Of a DNA stretch of 64,000 nucleotides, positions 24,101 to 39,100 are shown piece by piece. The translations under genes were made by a program, and so were the position numbers. The first letter of the stretch is position 1. Every line of letters begins with the position of its first letter. The notes beneath the pieces are model-generated. The model did not search any database and was not told where the DNA came from. It was given only the letters and a program-made list of their open reading frames with translations. Source of the stretch: Monodelphis domestica (Eukaryota > Chordata > Mammalia > Didelphimorphia > Didelphidae); contig NC_077233.1 in the NCBI RefSeq assembly GCF_027887165.1, positions 231,221,372 through 231,285,371 on the forward strand. The letters run 5' to 3'.

Positions 24101-27100
24101 TTTGGACAGCCCTAATACATTGCCAGTGGTCTTTAAGTCAAAACAAACATGTAAAGATATGATTTACACATAAGATTAATGAAGGAGAGATGATTTGCTT
24201 CACAGAAGACTTAGCCACAGGGATCCTTTAAATAGCATATTCCCCTAATAAGTCTAAAAAACAAGAGGTAATTAACACAATATTTTGCATGAATTCCACT
24301 GGAAGACTACTTGTGTATAGTTTTATGTAGTGAGAATCAAAGTGACCATTTCAATTTCTCTTTCCCTCAGCATTCTGTGAGCAAATAATTACTGGAAGAA
24401 TAGAATTCTTTAAGGATTATCAAAGATTCACCAATGATGTTGTCCTTCAGAGAGGCAATCCTTATAAGAAGTAATTCCAAAGAGCCAATTCAGAATTTAC
24501 CAGATGTTTGGGGGAAATGGTGGGTAAGGAAAGGGAAGAGGGACCCTATGAAAAATTGAGATTAGGAATATCATGAGGCCTAAAAAGTCTCCATTCCCCA
24601 CAGGTTAATTCCAGAAACCAAAGAGGAGGTACACTCTATGTGACCACCTGGAGAAGCAAAGACTTGTTTGAGAGGGCTCATCTTTAATATAACCAAATAA
24701 CACTCTTTGGCTAACACTTGACTAATGTTTTGTGCAATCACTGGCTGTGACTGAGTTGCAGATCTCTCTGGTCAAAACCATATAGCTCATATGAATGTTA
24801 ATCAAACTCCCAACTTTACTCTCTTTAGCACCATCCTCAGACTAAAGAAATGCTTTCAGATCTTTGAGCCACTAAATAATGGACACGGTGCAGGTCAGTC
24901 CTCTAAAGGAACTGATGGTCCTATCTTTAGTTTTGTATGATCCATTTTTTGTGTGTGTGTGGAGTATGTGTACAAGAAAATATGAAATGGAAAAGAAGTA
25001 CCTGCTCAGATCCTGCTGTACAATCATCTGGAACATGGTTGGAACACAACAAAAAACAGTAATTGGCATTTGGCAGAGTGTCTGAATGAGAAGGAAATAT
25101 TGAAAGATCATTAAACCTTGGGTCCAAAGAGAAAGAAAATTATCATCTGCCAGGATGCCAGAGGCTGGATATAGATAAGGACCCTTTTCCTATATCCAGC
25201 CTGTTCTGACTCTTCTGTAAAAATGGTTTCTAAGTTGCTAACCAAGGAATGATGTGGTTGGCTTTTGTTTTTATTTCTTACCCTTTAAAATATTTTATTT
25301 TCCTAATTATACATAATAACAATTTTCCACATAAGTTTTCTGAGGTTATAAGATATAATTGTCTCCCTCCATTCCCTCCCCTCCAAGAGATGGTAAGTAA
25401 TTTGATAGGATTATATGTTTATTAATCATGCAATACATTTCCATATTGTGCATTGTTATAAGATAATATATAAAACCAAAACTCCAAAATAAAAACACAA
25501 ATAAGCTAAAGTAGAAAATAGCATGCTTTGATTTGTATCTGACTCAAATAGTTCTTTCTCTGGAGGTGGATAGCATTCTGTGTCATCAGTCCTTAGGAAT
25601 TGTCCTGGATCATTGTATTGCTGAGAGTAGTTAAGTCTTTCACAGTTGATCATCATATAATATTGCAGATATTGTGTACAATGTTCTCCTGATTCTGCTT
25701 ATTTCACTCTGCAACAGTTCATGCAGGTGTTTCTAGCTTTTTTTCTGAAATCATCCTGCTCATCATTTCTTAATGCACAATAATATACCGCCATCATAAT
25801 TTAGAACAATCTATTTAGCCACTCCCCAATTGATGGACATCCCCTCAAGTTGCAACTCTTTCCCACTACAAAAAGGGCTGCTATAAATATTTTTGTACAA
25901 CTAAGCCTTTTTTTCTCCTTTTTTACGATCTCTTTGTGATATAGACCTAGTAATAGTCTTGATCAAAGTTCTTGATCAAAGGACATCCACAGTTTTATAG
26001 CCCTTTGGGCATAGTTCCAAATTGTCCTCCAGAATGGTTGGATCAATTTGCAACTTCACCAACAAATACATTAGTGTCACAATTTTACCACATCCCCTCC
26101 AACATCTATCACTTCCTTTTACAGTTTATTGACAAGTCTGATAGGTGTGAGGTGGTACCTCAGAATTGTTTAAACTTGCATTTCTTTAATCAAGAGTGAT
26201 TTAGAATATTTTTAAATGATTATTGATAGTTTTGATTTCTTCATTTGGAAACTGCTTGTTTATATCCATTGACCAATTGTGTATTGGGGAATGGCTTGTA
26301 TGCTTATAAATTTGATTTAATTCTCTATATATTTGAAAAATGAGACTGTTTTCCCAGAAATTTTTGTAAAATTTTCTCTAGTTCATTTCCCTTCTAATCT
26401 TGTTCACATTGGTTTTGTTTTGTTTTTTTAGTTTAATGTAGTCAAAATTATTCATTAGTCTATTTGTTCTTTGGTCATAAATTCTTCCCTTCTCCATAGA
26501 TATGGCAGGTGAACTAGTTTATGTTCCCTTAATTTGTTTATGGTATTACCCTTTATGTCTAAATTATATACCATTTTTTACTTTATCTTGATATAGAGTG
26601 TGAGATATTTGTCTGTACCTAATTTCTGCCATACTGTTTTCCAGTTTTCCTAACATTTTTTTGTCAGTGAGTTCTAAGCCCTAAAGCTGAGATCTTTGGG
26701 TTTTCTCACCCTATTTGAAGAGACAGACTAAAAAGAGTAGAAATCATAAGAATAGGAAGGAGAAGATGTAGTAGCCAAAGGACCTGAGAATCCACAGGCT
26801 AGATACTTTAATCTTAAATAATTGAGAAATGTCAGTTGTGGTTCTGACTATTGCAGATAAATAATGATTGTTCTTTGCTGGAAACTCTTTTACTGGGGAG
26901 GTCTAATAAGAGAACCCTTGTCTAGAATACATGATACCTGTATTCTGGTTCTACTTGTCTCTAGCTTTCTGTTTAAACTTGGGGTAGCTAACTAGGTGGT
27001 GCAGTAGTTAGAACACTGGGTTTAGAGTCAGGAAGATCCATCTTTATGAGTTCAATTATGGTCTCAGAAACTTACTAGCTAGGTGATTCTAGGCAATCAT

Positions 27101-30100
27101 TTAAACCTGTTTGCCTCAGTTCCTCATCTGTAAAATGAGCTGGAGAAGGAAATGGAAAAACCATTTCAGTATCTTTGTCAAGAAAATCCCAAATGGGGTG
27201 AAGGCGGAGTCAAGATGGTGACCTAGAAGCAGCAGAAGTTCAATACTCTGAATACCCTTCCTTACCGATCAGAAACTAAATGCTTCTAGGGGACTGAAAA
27301 TCAAACCTAACAACAAAACAGAGTCAAGGAACCCTCCTGCTGGACTCAATTCAAAAGGTACATCCCCCAAAAAGCCAGAATCTGAGAACACTTGGGTTTA
27401 AGGGGCAGAAGGAAGGTCCTAGGACCCCTCCACCCACCTAGAGCTCTAAGCCTCCAGTGGCAGTAGGAACCTTTGGGCAGGCAAAGGTGCTGGTCTGGAG
27501 GGTGTACTTTACAGGCAGGGCTGTGCCAGGCTCAGAGCATTGAACACAGGCAGCAGGGAAAAGACTAAAGAGGGAGTATAGAGCAGGTAGCCTGGTGAGA
27601 GCGCGGGGGAGACCCTCCATATTGCTCCAGCCTTCCAGGAGGTTTTGGCTTCAGAGCACATCCAGCCCAACCCAGCTGAACTTAATTCCATCAAAAGACT
27701 TCAGATGTCAAGGAAGCCCAAGCTCCAACACCCCTCCCCCATAGACTGCTGGAATTTAATCCAATCAAAAGCCTCCAGAGGACAGGGAAGCTCAAATTCC
27801 AACACCCATCCCCCACAGACTGCACAGAGAGATCTCCTGACAAAGTTCCAAGAGGGGAGACTGACAGAAATCCCCCAAACCAAAAAAAAATGAGAGGAGC
27901 AAGAGCAAAGACAAATATGGGGAGCAAAGAAAGGGTAAATATGAGCAAACAACAGAAAAAGAAGAAAGAAATTACAATTGACAGCTTCTGTACAGGCAAT
28001 GAATTAAGAGCCAACAGAACAGAGGAGGAGGCAAGCAATAAAACAGAAATCCCAGCGAATTGGATACAGGCCTTGGAAGACCTCAAAATGCAATTCAAAA
28101 CACAATTAAGAGAGGCTGAAGACAATTGGGAAAAGAAATTAAAAACTAAGATAAGTCATTTGGAAACAGAAAGGAGTGTCTTGAAAGCCAAAATAAACCA
28201 GCTTGAAAATGCGGCAAAGGAGATGAAAGAGGAGGCAAAGAAGATGAAAGATGAGGCAAGGGAGATGAGAGTTGAGGAAAAGAGAATGAAAGATGACCTC
28301 CAAAAAAATCAGACCAGACAGAGAAGCATGACCAAAAAGCCAGGGATGAAATCCAGTCTTTAAGAACCAGAATACAACAGCTAGAATTAAGTGACCTCAC
28401 AAGGCAGCAGGACACTATAAAACAAAACCAAAAGAATGAAGAAAATATGAAGCATCTCATTCACAAAACAGAGGATTTAGAAAATCATTTGAGGAGAGAC
28501 AATTTAAGAATCATTGGTCTACCAGAAGACCATGACAAAAGAAAAAGCCTGGACACAATACTACAGGAAATTATTCAAAAAACCACCCCAATATTCTAGA
28601 ACAAGAGGGAAAAGTGGAGATTGAAAGAATCCATAGATCCTAATCCCCAACTGACAACATCCAGGAATGTTATAGCCAAATCCAAGAACTACCAGACCAA
28701 AGAAAAGATATTACAAGCTGGCAAGAAGTCATTCAGATACCATGGAACCACAGCGAGGATAACACAGGATCTGGCTGCAATCCCACTGAAGGACTGAAGG
28801 GCATGGAATATGATATTCCGGAAAGCACGGGAACTAGATCTACAACCACCAGCAAAACTGACTATATTCTTACAGGGGAAAGTATGGTCATTCAACAAAA
28901 TAGAAGAATTCCAAGAATTTGTAAAGAAAAGACCAGACCTGAACAGAAAATTTGATGCCCAAGCACAGAACTCAAGAGAATCATCAAAAGGTAATTTAAA
29001 AAGAGGGAAAAAAGAAAAACAAAACAAAACAAAAAAATTTTTTTAGAGACTCAATAAGTTAAAAACTTATGTATCCCTATAAGAAAAGAGGTCATTGGTA
29101 ACTCTTAAAAATTGTTATCATCACCTGGGTAGATAGAAGAATGACACTTAGAGGGAACAGTGACAAACTCTATAGGATGAAAGGACAAGACATAAATAGT
29201 TATATAGATATGTGTATGCATAAATGCATATACATGTATATATATATATATACACACACACACAACTAGAGCTAAAAAAGAGGTTACTACTATAAGAAAT
29301 GGGAAAAGAAACAAATGGGGGTAAATTTATATGTCCCAAAGAAGCTCATGGAGGGAGGGATGAGAACATCAATACACTGGAAGGGTAAAGAGGTTGGAGA
29401 TAGGAAATACTCAACTCTTACATGCACTGAAATTGACCCAAAGAGAGTAGAACAATCCAATCCATTGGGGCAGAGAATATTTTTGCTCCCTATAGGGTAG
29501 TAGAAGGGTAACAAATGGACTGGTGGGGAGGGAAGCAGTACAAGGGAGAGTGAGGGTGGGGGGGTAGTTTTAGAAAGACTACAGGGAAAATAAAGGGGGA
29601 ATAAGAAGGAAGGGAGGTAGAAAGGGAAGTAAAATAAGGGTGGGAACTAGGGGGACTGATTAAAAACAAACATTGGTGTAGAAGGAAATAGTGAAAGAAA
29701 AAAAGGCAGGACCAGGAGTAGAAATAAAAATACTGGAAAATACACAGCTAGTAATCATAACTCTGAATGTGAATGGAATGAACTCACCCATAAAACACAA
29801 GTGAATAGCAGAGTGGATTATAATCCAAAACCCTACCATATGCTGCCTACAAGAAACACACATGAGGAAGGTAGATATGCATAGGGTGAAAGTAAGAGGG
29901 TGGAGCCAAATGTATTGGGCATCAACTGATAAGAAGACAGGAGTCAAAATCATGATATCTGACAAAGCCAAAGTAAAAATCAATCTAATTAAAAGAGATA
30001 TGGAAGGTAATTACATCCTGATAAAAGGTAGTATAGACAATGAGGAAATATCAGTACTCAACATGTATGCACCAAATGGCACAGCATCCAAATTTCTAAA

Positions 30101-33100
30101 GGAGAAACTAGTGGAGCTCAAAGATGAAATAGATAGAAAAACTATACTAATGGGAGACCTAAACCTTCCTCTATCTGTACTACATAAATCAAACCAAAAA
30201 ATAAATAAGAAAGAGGTAAGAGAAGTGAATGAAATCTCAGAAAAATTAGAGTTAGTAGATATGTGGAGAAAAATAAATAGGGACAAAAAGGAATCCACCT
30301 TCTTTTCAGGAGCACATGGTACATTCATAAAAACTGACCATGTATTAGGGCATAAAAACATTGCAAACAAGTGTAAAAGAACAGAAATAATGAATGCAAC
30401 CTTCTCAGATCACAATGCAATGAAAATAATAATTAGTAAAGTTACATGGAGAGGTAAATAAAAAAATTAATTGGAAATTAAACAATACGATTCTCCAAAA
30501 CCTGTTAGTTAAAGAACAAATCATAAAAACAATTAATAACTTCATTGAAGAAAATGACAATGATGAGACATCCTTTCAAAACCTATGGGATGCAACCAAA
30601 GCAGTACTCAGGGAGAAATTTATATCCTTGAGTTCATATAGTAACAAATTAAGGAGGGCAGAGGACAATAAATTGGGCATGTAAATTAAAAAACTAGAAA
30701 GTGAAAAAATTAAAAATCCTCAAATTAAAACCAAATTAGAGATCCTAAAACTCAAAGGAGAAATTAATAAAATTGAAAGTCAAAGAACTATTTATTTAAT
30801 AAATAACACTAGAAGCTGGTATTTTGAAAAACAAATAAAATAGACAAAATATTCGTCAGTCTAATTAAAAAAAGGAAAGAAGAAAACCAAATTGACAGTA
30901 TCCAAGATGAAAAGGGAGACCTCACCTCTAATGAACAGGAAATTAAGGCAACCATTAAAAACTATTATGCCCAATTACATGGCAATAAATAGGGCAATCT
31001 AGGTGATATGGATGAATACTTACAAAAATACAAATTGTCTAGACTAACAGAGGAAGAAATAGATTACCTAAACAACCACATATCAGAAAAAGAAATTGAA
31101 GAAGCCATCAAAGAAGTCCCTAAGAAAAAATCCCCAGGTTCAGATGGATTCAAAAATGAATTCTATCAAACATTCAAAGAACAACTAATCTCAATATTAT
31201 ACAAACTATTTGACAGAAAAAGCCAAGAAGGGGTTCTATCAAATTCTTTTTATGACACAAACATGGTACTGATCCCAAAGCCAGGCAGGTTAAAAACAGA
31301 GAAAGAAAACTTTAGACCAATCTCCCTAATGAATATAGAAGCAAAAATCTTAAATAGGGTACTAGCAAAAAGACTCCAGCAAGTCATTACAAGGGTTATT
31401 CACTATGACCAGGTAGAATTCATACCAGGAATGCAAGGATGGTTCAATATTAGGAAAATCATCCACATAATTGACCATATTAACAAGCAAACCAACAAAA
31501 ATCACACGATTATCTCAATAGATGCAGAAAAGCCTTTGATAATAAAACACTCATTCCTATTGAAAACACTAGAAAGTATAGGAATAGAAGGGCCTTTCCT
31601 AAAAATAATAAACAGTATATATCTAAAACCATCAGCAAACATCATCTGCAATGGGGATAAACTAGAAGCCTTCCCAATAAGATAAGGAGTGCAAAAAGGA
31701 TGCCCATGATCACTTCTATTATTTAACATTGTGCTAGAAACACTAGCAGTAACAATTAGAGAAGAAAAAGAAATTGAAGGTATTAAAATTGGCACTGAGG
31801 AGACCAAGCTATCACTCTTTGCAGATGATATGATGGTCTACTTAAAGAGTCCTAGAGAATCGGCCAAAAAGCTATTCAAAATAATCAACAAATTTAGCAA
31901 AGTTGCAGGATACAAAATAAACCCACATAAGTCATCGGTATTTCTATACATCTCCAACCCATTTCAGCAGCAAGAATTAGAAAGATAAATTCTATTTAAA
32001 ATCACCCTAGACAAAATAAAATACTTAGGAATCTATCTGCCGAGATAAACACAGGAACTATATGAACACAACTACAAAACACTCTCCACACAATTAAAAC
32101 TAGATATAAACAATTGGGAAAACATTGATTGCTCATGGGTGGGATGAGCTAACATAATAAAAATGAACATCCTACCCAAACTTATTTATCTATTTAGTGC
32201 CATACCCATTGAACTTCCAAAAAAATTTCTTTACTGAATTAGAAAAAGCCATAACAAAGTTCATTTGGAAGAACAAAGATCAAGGATATCCAGGGAAATC
32301 ATGAAAAAAAAAATGCAAAGGAAGGAAGACTTGCAGTCCCAGATCTGAAAGTATGCTATAAAGCAGTGGTCATCAAAACAATTTGGTACTGGCTAAGAGA
32401 CAGAAAGGAGGATCAGTGGAATAGAGATGGGATAAATGACCTCAGCAAGAGCAATGAGCCCAAAGATCCTAGTTTTGGGGACCAAAACCCACTGCAGGGA
32501 AAATTGGAAGACAGTATGGGAGAGATTAGGTTTGGATCAGCATCTCACACCCTACACCAAGATAAACTCAGAATGGGTGAATGACCTGAATATAAAGAAG
32601 GAAACTGTAAGCAAATCTGGTGAACACAGAATAGTATACTTGTCAAATCTTTGGGAAAGGAAAGACTTTAAAACCAAGCAAGAGCTAGAAAAAAATCACA
32701 AAATGTAAAATCAATAATTTTGATTACATCAAATTAAAAAGTTTTTGTACAAACAACGCTAATAAATCCAAAATTACTTGGGAAGCAACAAATTGGGAAA
32801 TAATCATTACAAAAACCTCTGACAAAGGTTTTACTCAAATTTATAAAGAGCTAAACCAATTGTACAAAAAGTCAAGCCATTCTCCAATTGATAAATGGGC
32901 AAGGGACATGAATAGGCAATTTTCAGATAAAGAAATCAAAACTATTAATAAGCACATGAAAAGTGCTCTAAATCTCTAGTAATCAGAGAATTGCAAATCA
33001 AAACAACTCTGAGGTATCACCTCACACCTAGCAGATTGGCTAACATGACAGCAATGGAAAGTAATGAATGCTGGAGGGGATGTGGCAAAGTAGGGGCATT

Positions 33101-36100
33101 AATTCATTGCTGGTGGAGTTGTGAACTGATCCAGCCATTCTGGAGGGCAATTTGGAACTATGCCCAAAGGGCGATAAAAGAATGTCTACCCTTTGTTCCA
33201 GCCATAGCACTGCTGGGTCTGTACCCCAAAGAGATAATGGACAAAAAGACTTGTACAAAAATATTCATAGCTGCGCTCTTTGTGGTGGCCAAAAATTGGA
33301 AAATGAGGGGATGCCCATCAATTGGGGAATGGCTGAACAAATTGTGGTATATGTTGGTGATGGAATACTATTCTGCTAAAAGGAATAATAAAGTGGAGGA
33401 ATTCCATGGAGACTGGAACGACCTCCAGGAAGTGATGCAGAGCGAGAGGAGCAGAACCAGGAGAACATTGTACACAGAGACAAACACACTGTGGTATAAT
33501 TGAACGTAATGGACTTCTCGATTAGTGGCAGTGTAATGTCCCTGAACAATCTGCAGGGATCTAGGAGAAAAAGCACTATCCATAAGCAGAGGACAAACTG
33601 AGGGAGTAGAAACACCGAGGAAAAGCAACTGCCTGACTACAGTGGCTGAGGGGACATGACAGAGGAGAGACTCTAAACGAACACTCTAATGCAAATATTA
33701 ACAACATGGCAATGGGTTCGAATCAAGAACACATGTGATACCCAGTGGAATCACGCGTCGGCTACGGGGGGTGGGAGGGAGGAAAAGAAAATGATCTTTG
33801 TCTTTAATGAATAATGCATGGAAATGATCAAATAAAATACTATAAAATTAAAAAAAAAGAAAAAAATTTATAAAGAGCTAAACCAATTGTACAAAAAGTC
33901 AAGCCATTCTCCAATTGGTAAATGGGCAAGGGACATGAATAGGCAATTTTCAGATAAAGAAATCAAAACTATTATTAAGCACATGAAAAAGTGCTCTAAA
34001 TCTCTAATAATCAGAGAATTGCAAATCAAAACAACTCTGAGGTATCACCTCACACCTAGCAGATTGGCTAACATGACAGCAATGGAAAGTAATGAATGCT
34101 GGAGGGGATGTGGCAAAGTTGGAACATTAATGCATTGCTGGTGGAGTTGTGAATTGATCCAACCATTCTGGAGGGCAATTTGGAACTATGCCCAAAGGGC
34201 ACTAAAAGACTGTCTGCCCTTTGATCCAGCCATAGCACTGCTGGGTTTGTACCCCAAAGAGATAATAAGGAAAAAGACATGTACAAAAATATTCATAGCT
34301 GCTCTCTTTGTGGTAGCAAAATATTGGAAAATGAGGGGCTGCCCTTCAATTGGTGAAATGGCTGAACAAATTGTGGTATATGTTGGTGATGGAATACTAT
34401 TGTTCTCAAAGGAATAATAAAGTGGAGGAATTCCATGGGGACTGGAATGACCTCCAGGAAGTGATGCAGAGTGAAAGGAGCAGAACCAGGAGAACACTGT
34501 ACACAGAGACTGATACACTGTGGTACAATTGAGTGTAATGGACTTCTCCATTGGTGACAATGCAGTGACCCTGAACAACTTGGAGGAATCTATGAGAAAA
34601 ACCACTATCCACATTTAGAGGAAACACTGAGGGAATAAAAACACCGAAGAAAATCAACTGCTTGAATACGTGGATCGAGGGGATACGGTTGGGGATGTAG
34701 ACTCTAAATGAATATCCTAGTGTAAACAACAACATGGAAATAGGTCCTGATCAAGGACACATCTAATATAATACCCAATGAAATTGCCCATCGGCTGCAG
34801 GAAGGGTGGGTGGAGGGGAGGGAGGGAAATAATATGATTCTTGTAACCAAGGAATAATGTTCTAAATTGACTAAATAAACTAATCCAAATGGAAAAAAAT
34901 AGAAAACCCCAAATGGGGTCACAAAGAGTCCAACATGACTGAAAACAACTGAACAATTTGTAAAGTCTTGACAAGACATTTCTACCTTCTTAAGTTTTAG
35001 TTTTAGGTACTTTCCAGTAAGTTTTAGACTCAGGATCATTTTTTTTTTCCTAAATGACTTTTAGGTCTGATGTTGCTTGACATATTTTTGTTTTTGAGAT
35101 ATTTTTTTAGTTATGGGTGACTCTGCATGACCCCATTTGAGTTTTTCTTGGCAAAGATACTAAAATGGTTCGCCATTTCCTTCAGGTCACTTTTTTGGTA
35201 ATTTTACAGCTAATTTCAACATACTTTTCAGTTGAGGAAATCCAGGCAGACAGGATTAAGTGACTTGCCCACAGTCACACAGATCATCTGAACATCGACT
35301 GAGATAATATAGGTCAAATGCCTTGTAATAATGAAACCTTCTAATACTGTGACCCATTATGAATAATCAATTACTGAAGTCGTATTCTGATGCCTCACTA
35401 TAGTGTCAGGGTGACGATTCCTTCTCAAAAATACCAGCAAAAAACAAACTCCAAAAGGTCCTAGTCAGTTGTAAAGGCTTAAAAAGCAGAACAAAGATTT
35501 ATGAATGAGTATGTGAGTGAAGTATTAAGTGCTTATTATGGAATAAGCCCAGGACATACAAAGAGAATAATTAAGGGAGTCACTGTTCTCTAGCAAGCAG
35601 CACCTGATGGTTTATTACTGGCTGATGAAAGTGTTTTTCTTCAGTGTCTCAAGGTGTGGAAGGGATAGATTTGCATTAGTGGGGGGCTGATCTCACACTG
35701 ACAAAATCAAGAACTGTTGAAATACTAAATTACCATCATATTACAAAAGAACTTAAAATATTTATTGATTAAGGATCATGAATATTCATATTTAAATAGC
35801 CTTTAAAAATAAATTCTTACCTTACATCTTACAATCACTATTGATTCTAGGGCAGAAGAATGATAAGGGCTAGGCAATAGGAGTTAAGTGACTTGCCTGG
35901 GGTCACACAGCTAGGAAGTATCTGAGGCTAGATTTGAACACAACACCTCCTGTCTCTGGGCCTGGCTTTCAATCCACTCAGCTACCTAGCTTCCCCTGAC
36001 ATAATTTTATGTTTGTAAAATGATCAGGCAACTAGGTGCTGCAGTGGATAAAGTGCTGGGTCTGGAATCAGGAAGACCTGGGTTCAAATATGACCTCAGA

Positions 36101-39100
36101 TCCTTACTATGTGACCTTGTGCAAGTCACTTATTCTTGTTTGCCTCAGTTTTCTCATCTGTAAAATGAGTAGGAAAAGGAAATGGCAAACCAATCCAGTT
36201 TCTTTGCCAAGAAAATCCTATTTGGGATCATGAAGAGTCAGACAGAACTAAACAAAAACAACAACAAAAGTGATCTACATCTATTTTCTTAGTTGAGCCT
36301 CACAATAATTCTCGATATTATTATTGCCATATTTTTAGATGAGCAAGAAACTTAGGCAGGATTCAAACCCAGATCTTCCTATTTTCATGGATGTTGAATG
36401 TCCTATCCACTTCTCTATGGTGCTTAAGGACTTAGTTTACATTTTATCATGCTTTTTTCTCCAGGGCTCTTACAACTCAGTAAATCTGGTTATTCTGACT
36501 CCTTTTTCCAATCCATTTTAGCACATCCAACAATTTAAGTAACTATTGTTCTTACATTCAGGATAAGGCTGGTGTCAGTCTTTGGAAGCTCGTGGGTGAA
36601 GAGGCAGGCTCCTGTTATCCAAGTAGAGTATGAGCTCCAGGCAGTTTTGACCCAGCCTGTATCAGATGTGTTCCAAAAGATGTCAGAATTTGTTAAGTCC
36701 ATGAACTTCCTGGTAACACAGAAGAGAGTTTTTGCTTTATAGCAGCACAGCTATAAGGACCATCATTTACAAGCTGTGTAACCTTGAGCAAGGTCCTTAA
36801 CCTTTGTCTCATTTTCCTTAATTGTAAATGGAGATAATAATAGCACTTACCTTCCAGGATTGTGAGCATCAAATGAAGAAACATTTTTAAAGCACTTAGC
36901 ACAGTGCCTGGTATGTAGTAGGCACTTAATAATTGATTATTTCTTTCCTTCTTTCTATCAAAGGATAATTCAGAGACCAAAGAAGAGCTAGGAGCACAAT
37001 CAGTGTTCAGTAAATGCTTGTGGAGGAACCCCACAAATGAATAGTTCTTGGGGTGCAGGAAATGTCCTTTCATCTGAGAGTTACAATCATGACCCATCAG
37101 GCCTCAAACATGTTTTGCTTAATGCCACTTGAGGGGGGAAATGATTTAAATTTTATTTAAAAATTGATGGGCTCTGAAGTAACAGTATGTTTGAGTTGGA
37201 AAGGGACTTCAAATATTAATTTGAGTCTCCCTCTCCCCTTTCCAAGAGGGGGAAAACTGAGACCTATATAGAGGAACAGCCTTGTTCCAAATCATCATGT
37301 AATTAAACAGTGATTGTATATTTGGCAAGAATGCAGAATAAAAATTGGCTAATTGCATGTACACTTCTCTAACATGATGCTTAAATGGTGTATGACATTG
37401 AACTAGGTTCAGATCTTGCCTCAGACACTTCATATCTGCCTGAAGTTGGATGAGTCACTTAACTCCTCTAAGATATCAGTTTCCTTATTTGTAAAATGAA
37501 GAAGTTAGACAACTTCTAAATTTGGTCCTTTCTGGTCAAAATCTATGATCCTATGATTCTATGATAACATTGTTTTGGAGTGTTGGATTTGATAGCTTCA
37601 ATATCTTTTCAGGTGCTGAAATATTGCTCCCCTCTTCTCCCCTAAGAATAGACTCAGACTATACATTAGAGGTCTCAGAAGTTTCTCCCAATTATGCTGA
37701 TAAAAGTATTACATAAGTTTGGCACTATGATGCTGTTGGACAAATAAAGCATTGGCTAATGTATCTCCTGAAACTCTAGTGCATTCCAATATTCTAAAAT
37801 AACACCAGCTATTTGGGAATTATTTAGTAAACACTCCAATAATGATAATGACCAAGAGTTTGAAAGTTTGAAGTCTTCCTGGTGAGAGATGAAGGGGCAG
37901 AAGGAAAAAGAGCAGGCTGGGAGGCAGAGCATCACTTGGAATAGCAGAGAGGACATCTTCAGTGGCATGTTGCAGTAATAATATCATTCCAAGCAATACT
38001 GGATGGGTTAGCAATAGTTAGGGTTAGGAATTGCAAGAAATCACCTGCCTATAAGGCAGGTAGGCGGTACAGTGGCTAGAATGCTGTACTTGGAGTCAGA
38101 ATATTGGAGTTCTAATTCCAAATTATTTGCTTACTAGCTGGGTGACCCTAGATAAATATAAATTTTACTTCTGCATTGAGCACCTATTTCACTAGAGTGT
38201 TGTGAATATCAACTGAGATAACATATTTTTGTCCTTTATAAACCTAAAAGTTACATAATTTCTTCTTTTTTCTTTTTCTTCTTTCTTCTTCTTCTTCTTC
38301 TTCTTCTTCTTCTTCTTCTTCTTCTTCTTCTTCTTCTTCTTCTTCTTCTTCTTCTTCTTCTTCTTCTTCTTCTTCTTCTTCTTCTCCTTCCTCTTCCTTT
38401 TCCTCCTTTTCTCTTTCTTCTCTTCTTCCTCCTATTTTCCTTTCTTTTATTTTCCTTCTTTTCTATTATTCAATATGGAAAACCACAGTCCATTTCAGGG
38501 GAGTATCTCTACCTATTAAATGAGGAACATTTTGAATCCTAATTATTAATTACATGCCATAGATGTGCTTCCAAGGCAGCATGGACATGAAGCAGAAAGA
38601 CTGCTAATGTCACCAATAATCATGGTTGATTACTAGAGTCCCATAGTTTATCTACTTATGACATCTTACATACATTAATGGTGTAGTGGTCCAAGGCTAT
38701 AGTATTTGAATATATGCAAGTACTGAATTGTCAGTTTGGTACTGGGGAGAATGCAAAAGATAATTAACTATGTGAGGTTCCTAATGCTATCTCCCAAAAA
38801 GAGAAAGAAAAATATGTCTCTGACTTTGTGTTAAGGTCGAAGAAATTACTGCAGAGAGTCAAGATCAAGAGGCCAGGGCCAATGAGCCACATGAATTTAG
38901 CTTGAGCAGTCAGAAGGACTGTTCAGGCTGTCTTGCCATGAATTCACATATGTCTGTGTAAACAAGCTGCTAAAAACTGATATAGCTGATCAAACAAGTA
39001 TAAGAATGTGTGAACAAAGACATGTACAAGGTAACCAAAAAATAGCCTTACAGAGTTTCAAACCATCTCAAATATAGGCCACTGGGACTAGAAAAGATCA

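Larger units (their letters stand above)
27200..33866 (+). mobile_element. Near full-length L1 (intron 5)
   Basis: It has a 5' untranslated region beginning GGCGGAGTCAAGATGGTGAC, a broken ORF1, a broken ORF2 and a 3' end with AATAAA and an A-rich tail. It is antisense to ACSM5. A flanking 18-19 base repeat (27181-27199 and 34901-34919) looks like its target duplication, with a second L1 end enclosed in it. Confidence 0.9.

Noticed and set aside
27438..28460. Several minus-strand frames of 60-144 residues
   Set aside because: Shadows of the plus-strand L1 5' region and ORF1.
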